64,000 nucleotides of DNA from Defluviicoccus sp. (GCA_029624735.1 JARSSM010000020.1:124001-188000), one strand, 5' to 3'. Counted from the stretch's first letter, positions 53,121 to 62,461 are shown. Notes: a model not told the origin generated them from the letters alone. Translations and numbers: made by a program.

Positions 53121-54249
53121 TTATGCGTCCGTGCCCGCGCCGCCGCGGCGCGCACCGGCATCGGCGGCCAAGGCCGGCATCATGAACTGATCGAGGTCGC
53201 CATCGAGCACACCTTGCGTGCCGGACGTCTCGACGCCGGTGCGCAGGTCCTTGACCATCTGGTACGGGTGCAGGACGTAGGAGCGGATCTGGTGGCCCCA
53301 GCCGATGTCCGATTTCGCCTCGTGCTGGGCGCGTGTGGCCTCCTCGCGCTTGCGCAGCTCCAGCTCATAGATCCTGGCTTTCAGCATCTGCATCGCCATC
53401 GCCCGGTTGCGGTGCTGCGATCGGTCGGTCTGACACTGGACGACGATCCCGGTCGGCAGGTGGGTGATCCTGACCGCGCTGTCGGTCCGGTTGACGTGCT
53501 GGCCGCCGGCGCCGGACGCGCGGTAGGTGTCGATGCGCAGGTCCTTCTCCAGGATCTCGACCTCGATCGAGTCGTCGATGACCGGATAGCCGCCGACCGA
53601 GGCGAAGCTGGTATGGCGCCGAGCGTTGGAATCGAACGGCGAGATGCGCACCAGGCGGTGGACGCCGCTCTCGGTTTTCAGCCAGCCATAGGCATTGGTG
53701 CCGATTACCTTGATGGTGGCGGACTTGATGCCGGCCTCTTCGCCCGGACTTTCCTCGATCCACTCGACCTTGAAGCGGCGGCGCTCGGCCCAGCGCACGT
53801 ACATGCGCATCAGCATCTCCGCCCAGTCCTGCGCCTCCGTGCCGCCGGCGCCGGCATGCACTTCGAGATAGCAGTCGTTGCCGTCCGCCTCGCCGGAGAG
53901 CAGCGTTTCCAGCTCGATGCGGGCGAGGCTTGCGTGCAGCGCCGTGATCGCGGCTTCGGCCTCAGCGATGACCTGCTGATCGTCTTCCGCCTCGCCGAGC
54001 TCAAGCAGGCCCGTCTGCTCCTCGAAGTCGCGCGCCAAGGCGTCGAAGCGCTCAAGCTTCTGTTCGAGCTTGGTTTTCTCCCGCATCACGGCCTGCGCGC
54101 GCTCCGGCGCCTGCCAGAGGTCGGGGTCTTCGGCCTGGACTGTCAGCTCGGCGATGCGGGCCTTGGCAGCATCGTAGTCAAAGATGCCCCCGTAAGCGCG
54201 TGAGCGTCGCGCCGATCTCGTTCGCCAGGACTTCGATTTCCGATCGCAT
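53121..54249 (-). CDS. prfB: Peptide chain release factor 2, with programmed +1 frameshift
   Basis: RF2 of 375 residues that ends translation at UGA and UAA. It is read in two frames. The ATG at 54249 opens 23 codons ending ...RLRGHL, then a UGA at 54180-54178. A +1 shift on CTT-TGA-C continues as [12 protein letters not shown] to 53121. The site is preceded by CGGGGG, an internal Shine-Dalgarno-like stimulator, as in E. coli. The anticodon-like SPF lies in [13 protein letters not shown] (the usual TSPF/SPF region), and the catalytic GGQ in [15 protein letters not shown]. Confidence 0.96.
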
Positions 54250-54333
54250 GGGGAGGGGGTGGCTCCGTGGTTCGAGGGGAGGGCGACGCAGAGACTTAAG
54301 CCCGCGCACCCGGAGGAGCAAGGGGGCGGTGGG

Positions 54334-54969
54334 TCAGGCGAGGGCCGGCTTCTTTGCTGCGTCCAGAATGGCTTGCACCAAGTGGCCCACCGTCGTCGAG
54401 GGGCAGCCGAATTCTTCGCCCTCGTTCTTGCGGCGCGCGAGCTGGTCTTCGGCGCGTTTGATGGCGGCCTCGACGTGCTGAAGAAGGTCGGAGCAGTCGA
54501 GCCCCTTGGTGTGTTTGTCGTAGCCGGCACAGACTCTTTCACACTGAGCCTGAACCGAGTGCCGCCCGTCGGACTTATCGTAGTCCTCGTGATGGAGGAT
54601 CAGCCAGAGTTCGAAGCACGGGTTGGAACGACCGACACCGATGCCATTGCTCTCGCAGCGCTGAATGGCTTCATCGAATTTTGGGTGAATGTCGCGGTCG
54701 AACACCGCCCAGACCTCGTCCCGTTTTTCAAATGTGTCTTGTGACTTCCGAAGGCGCTTTGCTTCCACAACCACATTTTTCGTCAGCGTGTCCGGGACGC
54801 CTTGTGCTGGGAATGGCACAACTTCCATCAGTGCCGAAGAACAGTGCCGCTGTAGCGCCCTGAAGTAGGCAGGCTCTGTGTTTCTGCCTTCGCAGTAGAT
54901 GATGAAGCGCTGCTTTGGCTGGCGCTTGCCGGCACGGCGCTTAAGGTCTGGTGGTTGGCGGCGCGCCAC
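54334..54969 (-). CDS. RloB-like Toprim-type protein of a defence pair
   Basis: A 211-residue RloB-family protein. It has the N-terminal [18 protein letters not shown], with the conserved glutamate of the Toprim-like fold, and the acidic motif VWAVFDRD near residue 88. The C-terminal part is charged. It starts at GTG, 3 bp after the ATPase gene ends, so the two are one transcription unit. In AbiL-type phage-defence pairs RloB is the likely nuclease effector (inference from family). Confidence 0.8.
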   Translation of the reverse strand: MARRQPPDLKRRAGKRQPKQRFIIYCEGRNTEPAYFRALQRHCSSALMEVVPFPAQGVPDTLTKNVVVEAKRLRKSQDTFEKRDEVWAVFDRDIHPKFDEAIQRCESNGIGVGRSNPCFELWLILHHEDYDKSDGRHSVQAQCERVCAGYDKHTKGLDCSDLLQHVEAAIKRAEDQLARRKNEGEEFGCPSTTVGHLVQAILDAAKKPALA

Positions 54970-54972
54970 GGC

Positions 54973-56355
54973 TCAGCCATCGGCGAGTAGGTCGGCGACT
55001 GATCCGGCGAACGGAATCGCTCCGAAGCGGCCCTGCAGGTACCCTTTCTCGATGTTATCCCCCTGTCGCGTGCTGAAATCGGAGAGGGGATAAAGGTGCG
55101 TGGCACCGCCCTCGTCCTTTTCCGTGAACCAGATCTGATCCCGCCGCAGCAACTCCGAGCGCAGCAGGTTGGTATCGTGGGTGGTGGTGATCAGTTGCGC
55201 TTCCTTGGGGTTCAAGGCGGCGGTCGACACCAGGGCGAGGACCGCCTCGCTCGCCTGCGTATGCAGGCTGGCATCAAGCTCATCGATCACAATAAACGTG
55301 CCCTTGTCCAGAGCGTGGTAGATCGTGCCGAGCATGCCCAGAAGACGCTGGGTACCGGCGCTCTCCCGCTCTAAATCAAAGAAAACAATATTTCCACCGC
55401 TGTCTCGATGGGCTAATTCAATTAGCGGTGTTCTAGGCCACTTAAACTTAAGGGGTCTTCTTAGCCGCTCACCGAGAGTCGGATCTTGTGCTGTAGCTTC
55501 ACTAATTACATCAGACGGACTCCTGATTATGGTCTTGGTTTTTGGCGCGTCACGTTTGTTGTTATCTAGTGCGTTTCTATAAATATCTGTCAGAAGTATT
55601 GTATAATATCCGAGATCATTGTCCTCCCGGCGTCTGAAATCGACCACCCCAGTCCGAATATTTGCTAAGAATTCAATGATCTTTTTGCTCACATTGTCAT
55701 CGGATAGGCGTTCAGAGATCTCCCACTCGGAAAAATTTTTCGCAGATTCGATTTCAATGTCCTGGAAGAAGCCGGCTACCGGCGAGAGTTGCTCGTGGTT
55801 GTTCTGTGCCGCTGTGGATAGAAACAGGCTATTCGGTCGCGTGAGGTCTTCGATGACGCGGTTGACGCGGTTGCGACCCTTCAAGCCCCGCCCGAAGGCA
55901 ATCGCCTCGCCCGCTTTGCGCTCGAACAGCATCTGCCGGCGGTTGTTGTGAAAGACGTAGAGCCATTCGGACTGAAAGGCTTCGTCGAGTGCTTCGAAGC
56001 CGTAATGGTAGCGTTCGCCCGCGACGATGAAATCGATCTCAAAGGCGGAAGGGTGACCGGCGCAGGCGGGGTCCAGGCGGAACGGGCTGCGAGGGATTGG
56101 CTCCCCGGGCTCCAAGCGGCTGTGCGAGGAAACGACGGCGCGACGCATGAAGCGCAGCGCGTCGATAATGTTCGTCTTGCCCGACGCATTGGCGCCGTAG
56201 ATCACGGCCGCCGGCAGAACGCGCTTGCCGGGGGTGGCATTGCACGGGATCAGGCCATCCTCGCGATCCTTCAACGCCGACGCGACGAGCGAGAGCTCCT
56301 GCTTCTCCTTGATTGAGAGGTGGTTTTCGACAGCGAAGCGAAGCAGCATCGGCAT
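54973..56355 (-). CDS. RloA-like AAA ATPase of a defence pair
   Basis: A 460-residue AAA15/RecF-like ATPase. The N-terminal LLRFAVENHLSIKEKQELSL is typical, and Walker A is GANASGKTN. The signature and Walker B regions are near the C-terminus (ESAGTQRLLGMLG and FIVIDELDASLH), followed by the D-loop His switch in TTTHDTNLL. The middle of the gene (about 55380-55780) is clearly more AT-rich than its neighbours, suggesting transfer. Starts at 56355 or 56349 are equally plausible. Confidence 0.83.
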   Translation of the reverse strand: MPMLLRFAVENHLSIKEKQELSLVASALKDREDGLIPCNATPGKRVLPAAVIYGANASGKTNIIDALRFMRRAVVSSHSRLEPGEPIPRSPFRLDPACAGHPSAFEIDFIVAGERYHYGFEALDEAFQSEWLYVFHNNRRQMLFERKAGEAIAFGRGLKGRNRVNRVIEDLTRPNSLFLSTAAQNNHEQLSPVAGFFQDIEIESAKNFSEWEISERLSDDNVSKKIIEFLANIRTGVVDFRRREDNDLGYYTILLTDIYRNALDNNKRDAPKTKTIIRSPSDVISEATAQDPTLGERLRRPLKFKWPRTPLIELAHRDSGGNIVFFDLERESAGTQRLLGMLGTIYHALDKGTFIVIDELDASLHTQASEAVLALVSTAALNPKEAQLITTTHDTNLLRSELLRRDQIWFTEKDEGGATHLYPLSDFSTRQGDNIEKGYLQGRFGAIPFAGSVADLLADG

Positions 56356-56467
56356 CTCAATGTGTCGGAATATGTTCCTACTATTATAGCGGCCGATTCG
56401 CAAAATTTCAGCAAAAATCCGGCTCAGAATGCAAGGCGATACCGCTTAGGGCTTGCCACCGTTGCCG

Positions 56468-57127
56468 TTACGCCCGCGTGTGGGCGACGAGGAAGTTGCG
56501 CACGGCGGTCTGGACGCTCGCCTTGAGCTCGGCAGGCGTCGGCTTCGGTCCAAGGCCAAGCAAGTGCTTCAAGAACAGATCGCCGCGCACCATGCCGAGG
56601 AACTGGCCCGCAGCGAGTTCCGGCGCCGGCACCCGCAGCACGCGGGCACGGTCGAGCCGGCTCAGGTAGTCGGCAAGGCCGGCGGCCGCCCGGGCCGGCC
56701 CGGAGCGGTAGAATACCTCTGCGAGTTCGGGGAAGCGCGCCCGCTCCGCCATCACCAGGCGCAGCCGGGCGAGCGATTCCGGCTGCAAGATGATCTCAAG
56801 AAAACGCGTCGCAAAGGCCGCCAGCGTTTCCGCCGGCGGATCGCTCACTTCAGGCGCAGCCGGCAGCGGCTCCATGAGCCAGTCCGTCCGCTCCAGCATG
56901 GTGGCGCCGAACAGGGCCGCCTTGGTGCCGAAGTGGGCGTAGATCGTCTGCTTGGCGACGCCGGCGGCGCGCGCGATCGATTCCATGCTGGCAAGGCCGA
57001 AGCCGACTTCGAGAAACACCCGCTCGGCGGCTGCGAGAATGGCACGCCGCTTCGCCGAAACACCAGCGGGCCAACGGTTTTCCGCAATCGCCATCGTTTG
57101 TGCTATCATCGGCTCACTTGGATGCAT
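56468..57127 (-). CDS. TetR family repressor of the adjacent efflux operon
   Basis: A 219-residue TetR regulator. The N-terminal helix-turn-helix (about residues 25-70) contains RRAILAAAERVFLEVGF and recognition-helix residues in AAGVAKQTIYAHFGTKAALF. The C-terminal ligand domain resembles AcrR-type proteins. Start candidates are ATG 57127, 57109 and 57094. It is divergent from the RND operon, with a perfect palindrome between them, so it almost certainly represses that operon and probably itself. Confidence 0.87.
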   Translation of the reverse strand: MHPSEPMIAQTMAIAENRWPAGVSAKRRAILAAAERVFLEVGFGLASMESIARAAGVAKQTIYAHFGTKAALFGATMLERTDWLMEPLPAAPEVSDPPAETLAAFATRFLEIILQPESLARLRLVMAERARFPELAEVFYRSGPARAAAGLADYLSRLDRARVLRVPAPELAAGQFLGMVRGDLFLKHLLGLGPKPTPAELKASVQTAVRNFLVAHTRA

Positions 57128-57156
57128 TGCCTGCAGTGCGGCAAGGATAGCGCAGA

Positions 57157-57179
57157 CTGGACTGGACGGTCCAGTCCAG
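57157..57179. promoter_or_regulatory. TetR operator palindrome
   Basis: A perfect inverted repeat: left arm CTGGACTGGAC at 57157-57167, one central base, and its exact complement at 57169-57179. It lies between the divergent tetR-like gene and the adaptor gene, 30 bp from the regulator's first start codon. The length and symmetry fit two-dimer TetR-type operators. Confidence 0.8.
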
Positions 57180-57266
57180 CGGACCGTGGCGCGGTCGGCG
57201 CATCCGGACCCCGAGGGCGGAGGGTTTCCCGCGCGCCTTGTCTCGCTGCTTTGCCCGGTTTCGCTG

Positions 57267-58412
57267 ATGACCGTTTCCTGGTTCGGCCGCGCCCGCCCGG
57301 CCTGCGGCGGCATCCTTGCCGTGATCGTGGGCGCGATGACCGCGCTGGCGCCACTGATCGCGCCTGCGCCGGCGGCCGCGGATGAGCCGGTCCTGGTCGT
57401 GGTCGATGCCGTCCGCAGCGAACCGCTCAGCGAAACCGTGCCGGTCATCGGCCGTCTGGTAGCGCTGGAGAGCGGCGATATTGCCACCCGCGTCCCCGGC
57501 ACTGTCGCCCAAGTCGCGGTCAGGGTCGGCGAGCGGGTCAAGGCGGGAGCCGTGCTGGCGACACTGATCGCCGACCGGGCGACGGCCGAGCGCGACCTGC
57601 GGGCGGCGGAGGTGGCGGCGGCAGAGGCCGCGGTTGCCTCGGCGCGCGCGCGGCTTGCGCTCAAGCGGCAGGAGGTGGGACGGCTCGACAGCCTCAAGGC
57701 ATCGCCGGCGTTCGGCGAGGCGCGCTATCTCGATCTGCGCCAGGAGGTGCAGATCGCCGAAGCCGAACTGGCGCAAGCGGAAGCGACGGTCGCGCCGGTC
57801 CGGGCGCAATTGCGGCTGGCCGAGATCGCGCTCGCCGATAGTACCATCCGCGCCCCCTACGACGGTGTTGTCACCCGTCGCTTCGCCGACGTCGGCGCCT
57901 ACCTGCAGACGGGAGCGCCGGTCGCAAGCCTGATCGACGATCAATTACTCGAGGTGGAGGCCGATGTCCCCGCGCCGCGCCTGGCCGGCCTGACCAACGG
58001 CGCCCCGGTTCTGGTGCAGATCGACGACAGCCGTGTGCCCGCCAGCGTGCGCGCCGTGCTGCCGGTCGAGAACACGCAGACGCGAACACGGACGGTCCGC
58101 TTCCGCACTGCGCTCGACGCCATCCACGATCGCGCCGCCAACCGCGCCGTTACCGTGCACATCCCGGCCGCGCCGAGGCGCGAGGCGCTCACCGTGCACA
58201 AGGATGCGATCCTCTATCGCGCCGGGCTGACGCAGGTCTTCCGTGCCGCGGACGGCCGCGCAGCGCTGCAGACCGTCCGCCTCGGCGATGCCACCTTCGA
58301 GCGGTTCGAGGTCCTCGATGGCCTCGCTGCGGGTGACGTCGTCATCATCCGCGGCAACGAGCGGCTCAAGCCTGACCAGGAGATCACGATTAGCGTAGGG
58401 AGCGGCGGGTGA
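57267..58412 (+). CDS. RND efflux periplasmic adaptor (HlyD/AcrA type)
   Basis: A 381-residue membrane-fusion protein. The N-terminal hydrophobic signal lies at about 12-36. The lipoyl-like part has GRLVALESGDIATRVPGTV and the matching STIRAPYDGVVTRRFADVG. Between them is a coiled-coil hairpin (about 95-175). Beta-barrel and membrane-proximal domains follow. It links the RND pump to an outer-membrane channel; no outer-membrane factor gene is adjacent. It overlaps the pump gene by 4 bp. Confidence 0.9.
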   Translation: MTVSWFGRARPACGGILAVIVGAMTALAPLIAPAPAAADEPVLVVVDAVRSEPLSETVPVIGRLVALESGDIATRVPGTVAQVAVRVGERVKAGAVLATLIADRATAERDLRAAEVAAAEAAVASARARLALKRQEVGRLDSLKASPAFGEARYLDLRQEVQIAEAELAQAEATVAPVRAQLRLAEIALADSTIRAPYDGVVTRRFADVGAYLQTGAPVASLIDDQLLEVEADVPAPRLAGLTNGAPVLVQIDDSRVPASVRAVLPVENTQTRTRTVRFRTALDAIHDRAANRAVTVHIPAAPRREALTVHKDAILYRAGLTQVFRAADGRAALQTVRLGDATFERFEVLDGLAAGDVVIIRGNERLKPDQEITISVGSGG

Positions 58413-61400
58413 ACCTGATCCGGCTCTCCATCGAGCGCCCGGTCGCCGTCCTGGCGGTCGTCCTGCTGGTCGTTCTGGCCGGTGTCGTCGCGTTGCTGGA
58501 AATCCCGATCCAGCTGGCACCCGACATCGAGCGGCCGGTCATCAGTGTCGCTACACCCTGGCCCGGCGCCGCGCCCGACGAGGTCGAGCGCGAGATCGTC
58601 AACCGCCAGGAGGAAGTCCTGCGCGACATCGAGGGTGTCGTTGAGATGCGCAGCGATGCGCGCGAGGGCGCCGCCACGGTGACACTCGAATTCGCCATCG
58701 ACCAGGACGTGAGCCGCGCGCTCCTCCTGGTGGCGAACCGCCTCGATCGGGTCACAGGCTATCCGGACGAGGCCGACGAACCGGTCCTGCGGACATCCGG
58801 CCCCGATGACCAGCCGATGGCTTGGTTCATCCTCCATCGTCTGCCCGGAAACGAGCGGCCGATCGAGACTTACGGCGACTTTGCCGACGATGTCGTCCGC
58901 AGCCGGATGGAGCGCATCGAAGGTGTCGCGCACGTGACGCTGATGGGAAACGTCGAGCGTGAATTGAAGGTCGTCGTCGATCCCGCCGGTCTCGCTCGCT
59001 ACGGCCTTACGGTGCCGGATGTCGTGCGCGTGCTGCGCCAGGCCAACGTCTCGATGACGGTTGGCGACGTCAAGGAGGGCAAGCGGCGCTATGTCGTCCG
59101 CAGCGAGGGTGAGCTCACCACACCTGAGCGGATCCGTGCCGTGGTCCTGCGCAGTATCACCGACCCCGCGACCGGCCACGTGGGGCGGGTCCGGCTCGCC
59201 GATGTTGCCGAAGTCGGCTTCGGTTACAAGGAGCTCAACACCGCCATCCGACAGATGGGGCGGCCGGCGCTGATCCTGAGTGCGGTGCGCACGATGGGCG
59301 CCAATGTCATGGAAACGATGGCCGGGATCCGGGCGGCCGTCGAGGAGCTGAACGCCGGGCCGCTCGCGCAGGAAGGCCTGAAGCTGAAGCTCGTCTTCGA
59401 CGAGACCGATTACGTCCGCTCGGCGATCGATCTCGTGCGCGAGAACATCTGGCTCGGCATCGTGTTGGCGGCAGGCGTGCTGCTGTTGTTTCTGCGCTCC
59501 TGGCAGGCGACGGCAATCGTCATGCTCGCGGTGCCGATCTCGATCGTCGGCACCTTCGTGGCGATGGCGGCGCTTGGCCGTACGCTCAACGTTATTTCGC
59601 TGGCTGGGATCGCGTTTGCGGTCGGCATGCTGGTCGATGCCGCAATCGTCGTCCTCGACAACATCGATCGGCTGCACCGCCAGGGTCGGACACCGGCGCA
59701 GGCGGCGCTTGCTGGCGCGCACCAGGTGTGGGGCGCCAACCTCGCCGCCGCGCTCACCACTGTCGTCGTATTTGTCCCGCTGTTGATCCTCAACGTGGAG
59801 GTAGGCCAGCTGTTCCGCGACATCGCTGTCGCGATTACCGCGTCCGTGCTGTTGTCGCTCGTGGTTGCGATCACCGTCGTCCCGACGCTGGCGGCACGGC
59901 TGCTGCGTGCGGGGGGCGGGGAGTCGCGAACGCCGATCCGGCTTCCCGTCGTCGATCGCGCGGCGACAGGTTTCGTCGATCTGACGCTGAAACTGACGCA
60001 GCGGAGCGTCAGCAGCCGTTTGGTGGCGCTCTGCGTTGTCCTCGTCGTCTTTGGCGCCTCAACGCTCGCGACCTGGCTGTTCCTGCCCCAGCGCGAGTAT
60101 CTCCCCGAGGGCAACCGCAACCTGGTCCAGGCCAACCTGCAGCCGCCGCCAGGCTACAACCTTGCCGCCACCAGCACGATTGCCGAGGCGATCGAGACGG
60201 CCTTGCGTCCCTTGTGGGTGATGGATGGGGACGAACCGACGGCCGATCGCGGCGGCCTGCCGGCAATCGACCACTTCTTCTTTACAGCCTATCCGACCAG
60301 CACGTTCGTCGGCGCCCAGACGGTCGATCCGGAGCGGGTGCGGGAGCTGATCCCGCTGTTCCAGGAGGCGGTGTTCAAGGAACCGGGCACCTACGGCTTT
60401 GTCCATCAGCCCTCGATTTTCGGCCGCTCAGTCAGCGGTGCGCGCGGCATCGATCTTCACATCTCTGGGCCCGACATCGAGGCCCTGCTCGCTGTCGCGC
60501 AACGGGCGATGGGCTTGATCGAAGCCGATCTGCCGCGCGCGGAGGGGACGCAGATCCGCCCATTGCCCGGCCTCGAAATGGGCGCTCCCGAGATTCGTCT
60601 TTATCCCGATCCGGTCCGCCTTGCCGACAACGGCCTGACGACGCGCGAGTTCAGCGAGACGATCGATGCATTCAATGACGGCCTGCGGGTTGCCGAGGTG
60701 AGCGTCGGCGGCGATCGCATCGATCTGGTGCTGAGCGGACCGGAGGATCAGGCCGCAGCGACGCAAACGATCGGCCAGCTGCCGGTCATCACGGCATCGG
60801 GGTTGATCGTGCCGGCTTCCTCGCTGGCGGACATCGTGATGACTGCAGGGCCAATCCAGATCCGTCACCGCGAGCGGCAGCGCACGATCACGCTGCAGAT
60901 CCGCCCGGCGCCGGCACTGGCGCTGCAGACGGCGATCGAGCGGGTGCAGAGGCACGTTATCGAGCGCTTGCAGGCCGAGGGGCTTCCCCCCGGCACCCGC
61001 GTGACGCTCGCCGGGACCGCCGACCGCTTGAGCCAGACTTGGGCGGCAATGGTGTGGCAGGTGCTGCTCGCGATCGTCGTCGTTTATCTGATTCTGGCGA
61101 TCCTGATGGAGAGCATGACGCTGCCTGCGATCATCATTGTCTCGGTACCGCTCGCCACTGCCGGTGGCGTCGCCGGTCTCGCGGTGGTGAATCTGTTCGT
61201 GCGCCAGCCGCTCGACATGCTGACGATGCTGGGCTTCGTTATCTTGGTCGGCACTGTCGTCAACAATGCGATCCTGATCGCCTACCAGACCATGCACCAC
61301 ATTCGCGACGACAAACTGCCGACCGCAGCGGCGATCAGCGAGGCGACCAGCAACCGCATCCGGCCGATCTTCATGTCGACGCTGACGAACGTGGTCGGCA

Positions 61401-61603
61401 TGCTGCCGCTGGTGCTGTTTCCGGGCGCCGGCTCCGAGCTTTATCGCGGCATCGGTTCGGTCGTCATCGGCGGCCTGTCGCTCTCCGCGGTCCTGACGTT
61501 GGCGCTCATTCCGGCACTGTTGAGCCTGGTGCTGCCGCGTGCGCGAACCGGCGCGGCGGCGCCGGCGGCCGTTGTGGTGCCTGAGCGCCACGCCGCCGAG
61601 TAG
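58409..61603 (+). CDS. RND efflux pump permease (AcrB/HAE type)
   Basis: A 1064-residue inner-membrane pump with 12 membrane segments and two large periplasmic loops. It begins LIRLSIERPVAVLAVVLLVV and has the usual IQLAPDIERPVISV. In transmembrane helix 4 the motif is GMLVDAAIVVLDN: the AcrB aspartate D407 is kept but D408 is alanine. In helix 10 the AcrB lysine K940 position appears to be asparagine (VVNNAILIAYQ). It starts at GTG, overlapping the adaptor stop. Confidence 0.9.
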   Translation: MNLIRLSIERPVAVLAVVLLVVLAGVVALLEIPIQLAPDIERPVISVATPWPGAAPDEVEREIVNRQEEVLRDIEGVVEMRSDAREGAATVTLEFAIDQDVSRALLLVANRLDRVTGYPDEADEPVLRTSGPDDQPMAWFILHRLPGNERPIETYGDFADDVVRSRMERIEGVAHVTLMGNVERELKVVVDPAGLARYGLTVPDVVRVLRQANVSMTVGDVKEGKRRYVVRSEGELTTPERIRAVVLRSITDPATGHVGRVRLADVAEVGFGYKELNTAIRQMGRPALILSAVRTMGANVMETMAGIRAAVEELNAGPLAQEGLKLKLVFDETDYVRSAIDLVRENIWLGIVLAAGVLLLFLRSWQATAIVMLAVPISIVGTFVAMAALGRTLNVISLAGIAFAVGMLVDAAIVVLDNIDRLHRQGRTPAQAALAGAHQVWGANLAAALTTVVVFVPLLILNVEVGQLFRDIAVAITASVLLSLVVAITVVPTLAARLLRAGGGESRTPIRLPVVDRAATGFVDLTLKLTQRSVSSRLVALCVVLVVFGASTLATWLFLPQREYLPEGNRNLVQANLQPPPGYNLAATSTIAEAIETALRPLWVMDGDEPTADRGGLPAIDHFFFTAYPTSTFVGAQTVDPERVRELIPLFQEAVFKEPGTYGFVHQPSIFGRSVSGARGIDLHISGPDIEALLAVAQRAMGLIEADLPRAEGTQIRPLPGLEMGAPEIRLYPDPVRLADNGLTTREFSETIDAFNDGLRVAEVSVGGDRIDLVLSGPEDQAAATQTIGQLPVITASGLIVPASSLADIVMTAGPIQIRHRERQRTITLQIRPAPALALQTAIERVQRHVIERLQAEGLPPGTRVTLAGTADRLSQTWAAMVWQVLLAIVVVYLILAILMESMTLPAIIIVSVPLATAGGVAGLAVVNLFVRQPLDMLTMLGFVILVGTVVNNAILIAYQTMHHIRDDKLPTAAAISEATSNRIRPIFMSTLTNVVGMLPLVLFPGAGSELYRGIGSVVIGGLSLSAVLTLALIPALLSLVLPRARTGAAAPAAVVVPERHAAE

Positions 61604-61634
61604 CCGCAAGCCCCTTCCCGCCGCTTGATTGCGC

Positions 61635-61856
61635 TCAGGCCTTCTTCGCGATGACGATTGCAAACGCGTTGTCGTTGTCCACGATCTCCACCAGCCGGTG
61701 GCCGGTGGTCTCGCAGTAGGCGCGGAAATCAGCGGGTGCGGCCGGATCATCGGCGAGAACGCGCATTTCGTCGCCGGCCGCGAGCTCCCGCATCGCCTTG
61801 TTGGCCCTCAAGACCGGCAAGGGGCAGATCAGGCCCCGCAGATCCAGCGTCTTCAT
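61635..61856 (-). CDS. TusA-like sulfur carrier protein
   Basis: A 73-residue SirA/TusA-family protein that carries persulfide sulfur on a cysteine. The motif is LDLRGLICPLPVLRANKAM, with C11 in CPLP. GGAAGGG lies about 9 bases before the ATG. It is divergent from a BigR/SqrR-like regulator gene, which may control it. With the YeeE/YedE pair it suggests use of reduced sulfur. Confidence 0.88.
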   Translation of the reverse strand: MKTLDLRGLICPLPVLRANKAMRELAAGDEMRVLADDPAAPADFRAYCETTGHRLVEIVDNDNAFAIVIAKKA

Positions 61857-61962
61857 TGCATGATTCCCTTCCGCCAGCCGTGCCGGCCGCCGCTGCGCGG
61901 ACCCGCGTCCGCGCCCACAATCCCTCGCCTGGCGCGGCAAAATTAACAGCTTTCGAAACGTG

Positions 61963-61992
61963 TTGGCGATTAAAACCCCAGTTCGGTATAGT
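61963..61992 (+). promoter_or_regulatory. Possible sigma-70-type promoter of the ArsR-type gene
   Basis: TTGGCG (-35, 61963-61968) and TATAGT (-10, 61987-61992) are separated by 18 bases, about 70 bp before the regulator gene, in an AT-rich patch. The -35 matches the consensus in four of six positions and the -10 in five of six. Confidence 0.4.
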
Positions 61993-62060
61993 AGAAGAAG
62001 GCGTCGCGCGGCAGGGGCTCCAAGGAGGGCAGGCGCTTCGCATCAAGGATATGGGGACGA

Positions 62061-62423
62061 TTGCCGCCCGTGGATCTGGAAACGCTGCAAGAAAACGCAA
62101 GGCGGGCGACGGCGCTGTTGCGGGCGATGGGCAATCCGCATCGCTTGATGATCCTGTGCCAGATCCTGAACGGCGAGAAGAACGTGAGTGAGCTTGAACG
62201 GCTGATCGGCCTCAGCCAGTCGGCGCTCTCCCAACACTTGGCGCGCCTGCGCCGCGACCGTTTGGTGCAGACACGCCGATCGGCGCAGACGATCTACTAT
62301 TCGCTTGCCGGCGGGGAGGCAAAGGCCGTCCTGTCGACGCTCTACAGCCTCTACTGCGGGGACGGAAAGGTGGCAGCGGACGGCGAGTCTGACGCCAGCT
62401 GCGATGCCTCGAAGGCCGGCTGA
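62061..62423 (+). CDS. ArsR family regulator, BigR/SqrR-like persulfide sensor
   Basis: A 120-residue winged-helix regulator with the helix-turn-helix in VSELERLIGLSQSALSQHLARL. Two cysteines sit where the BigR/SqrR/YgaV dithiol lies: one in LMILCQILNGE, the other in LYSLYCGDG. In that family a di- or tetrasulfide bridge between them releases DNA. The start is TTG 62061 (GGGGA just upstream) or GTG 62070. It is divergent from the TusA-like gene. Confidence 0.85.
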   Translation: MPPVDLETLQENARRATALLRAMGNPHRLMILCQILNGEKNVSELERLIGLSQSALSQHLARLRRDRLVQTRRSAQTIYYSLAGGEAKAVLSTLYSLYCGDGKVAADGESDASCDASKAG

Positions 62424-62461
62424 GGCGCTCGGCCGGGGTATCGGCTCTCGTGACGTCGGAC

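Noticed and set aside
54334-56355. PARIS (AriA/AriB) anti-phage system
   Set aside because: The ATPase is of a related kind, but the partner looks like RloB rather than the DUF4435 AriB protein.
60428-61750. A 440-codon minus-strand frame inside the RND pump gene
   Set aside because: It is a shadow of the pump gene, with Arg/His/Gln-rich composition typical of antisense frames.
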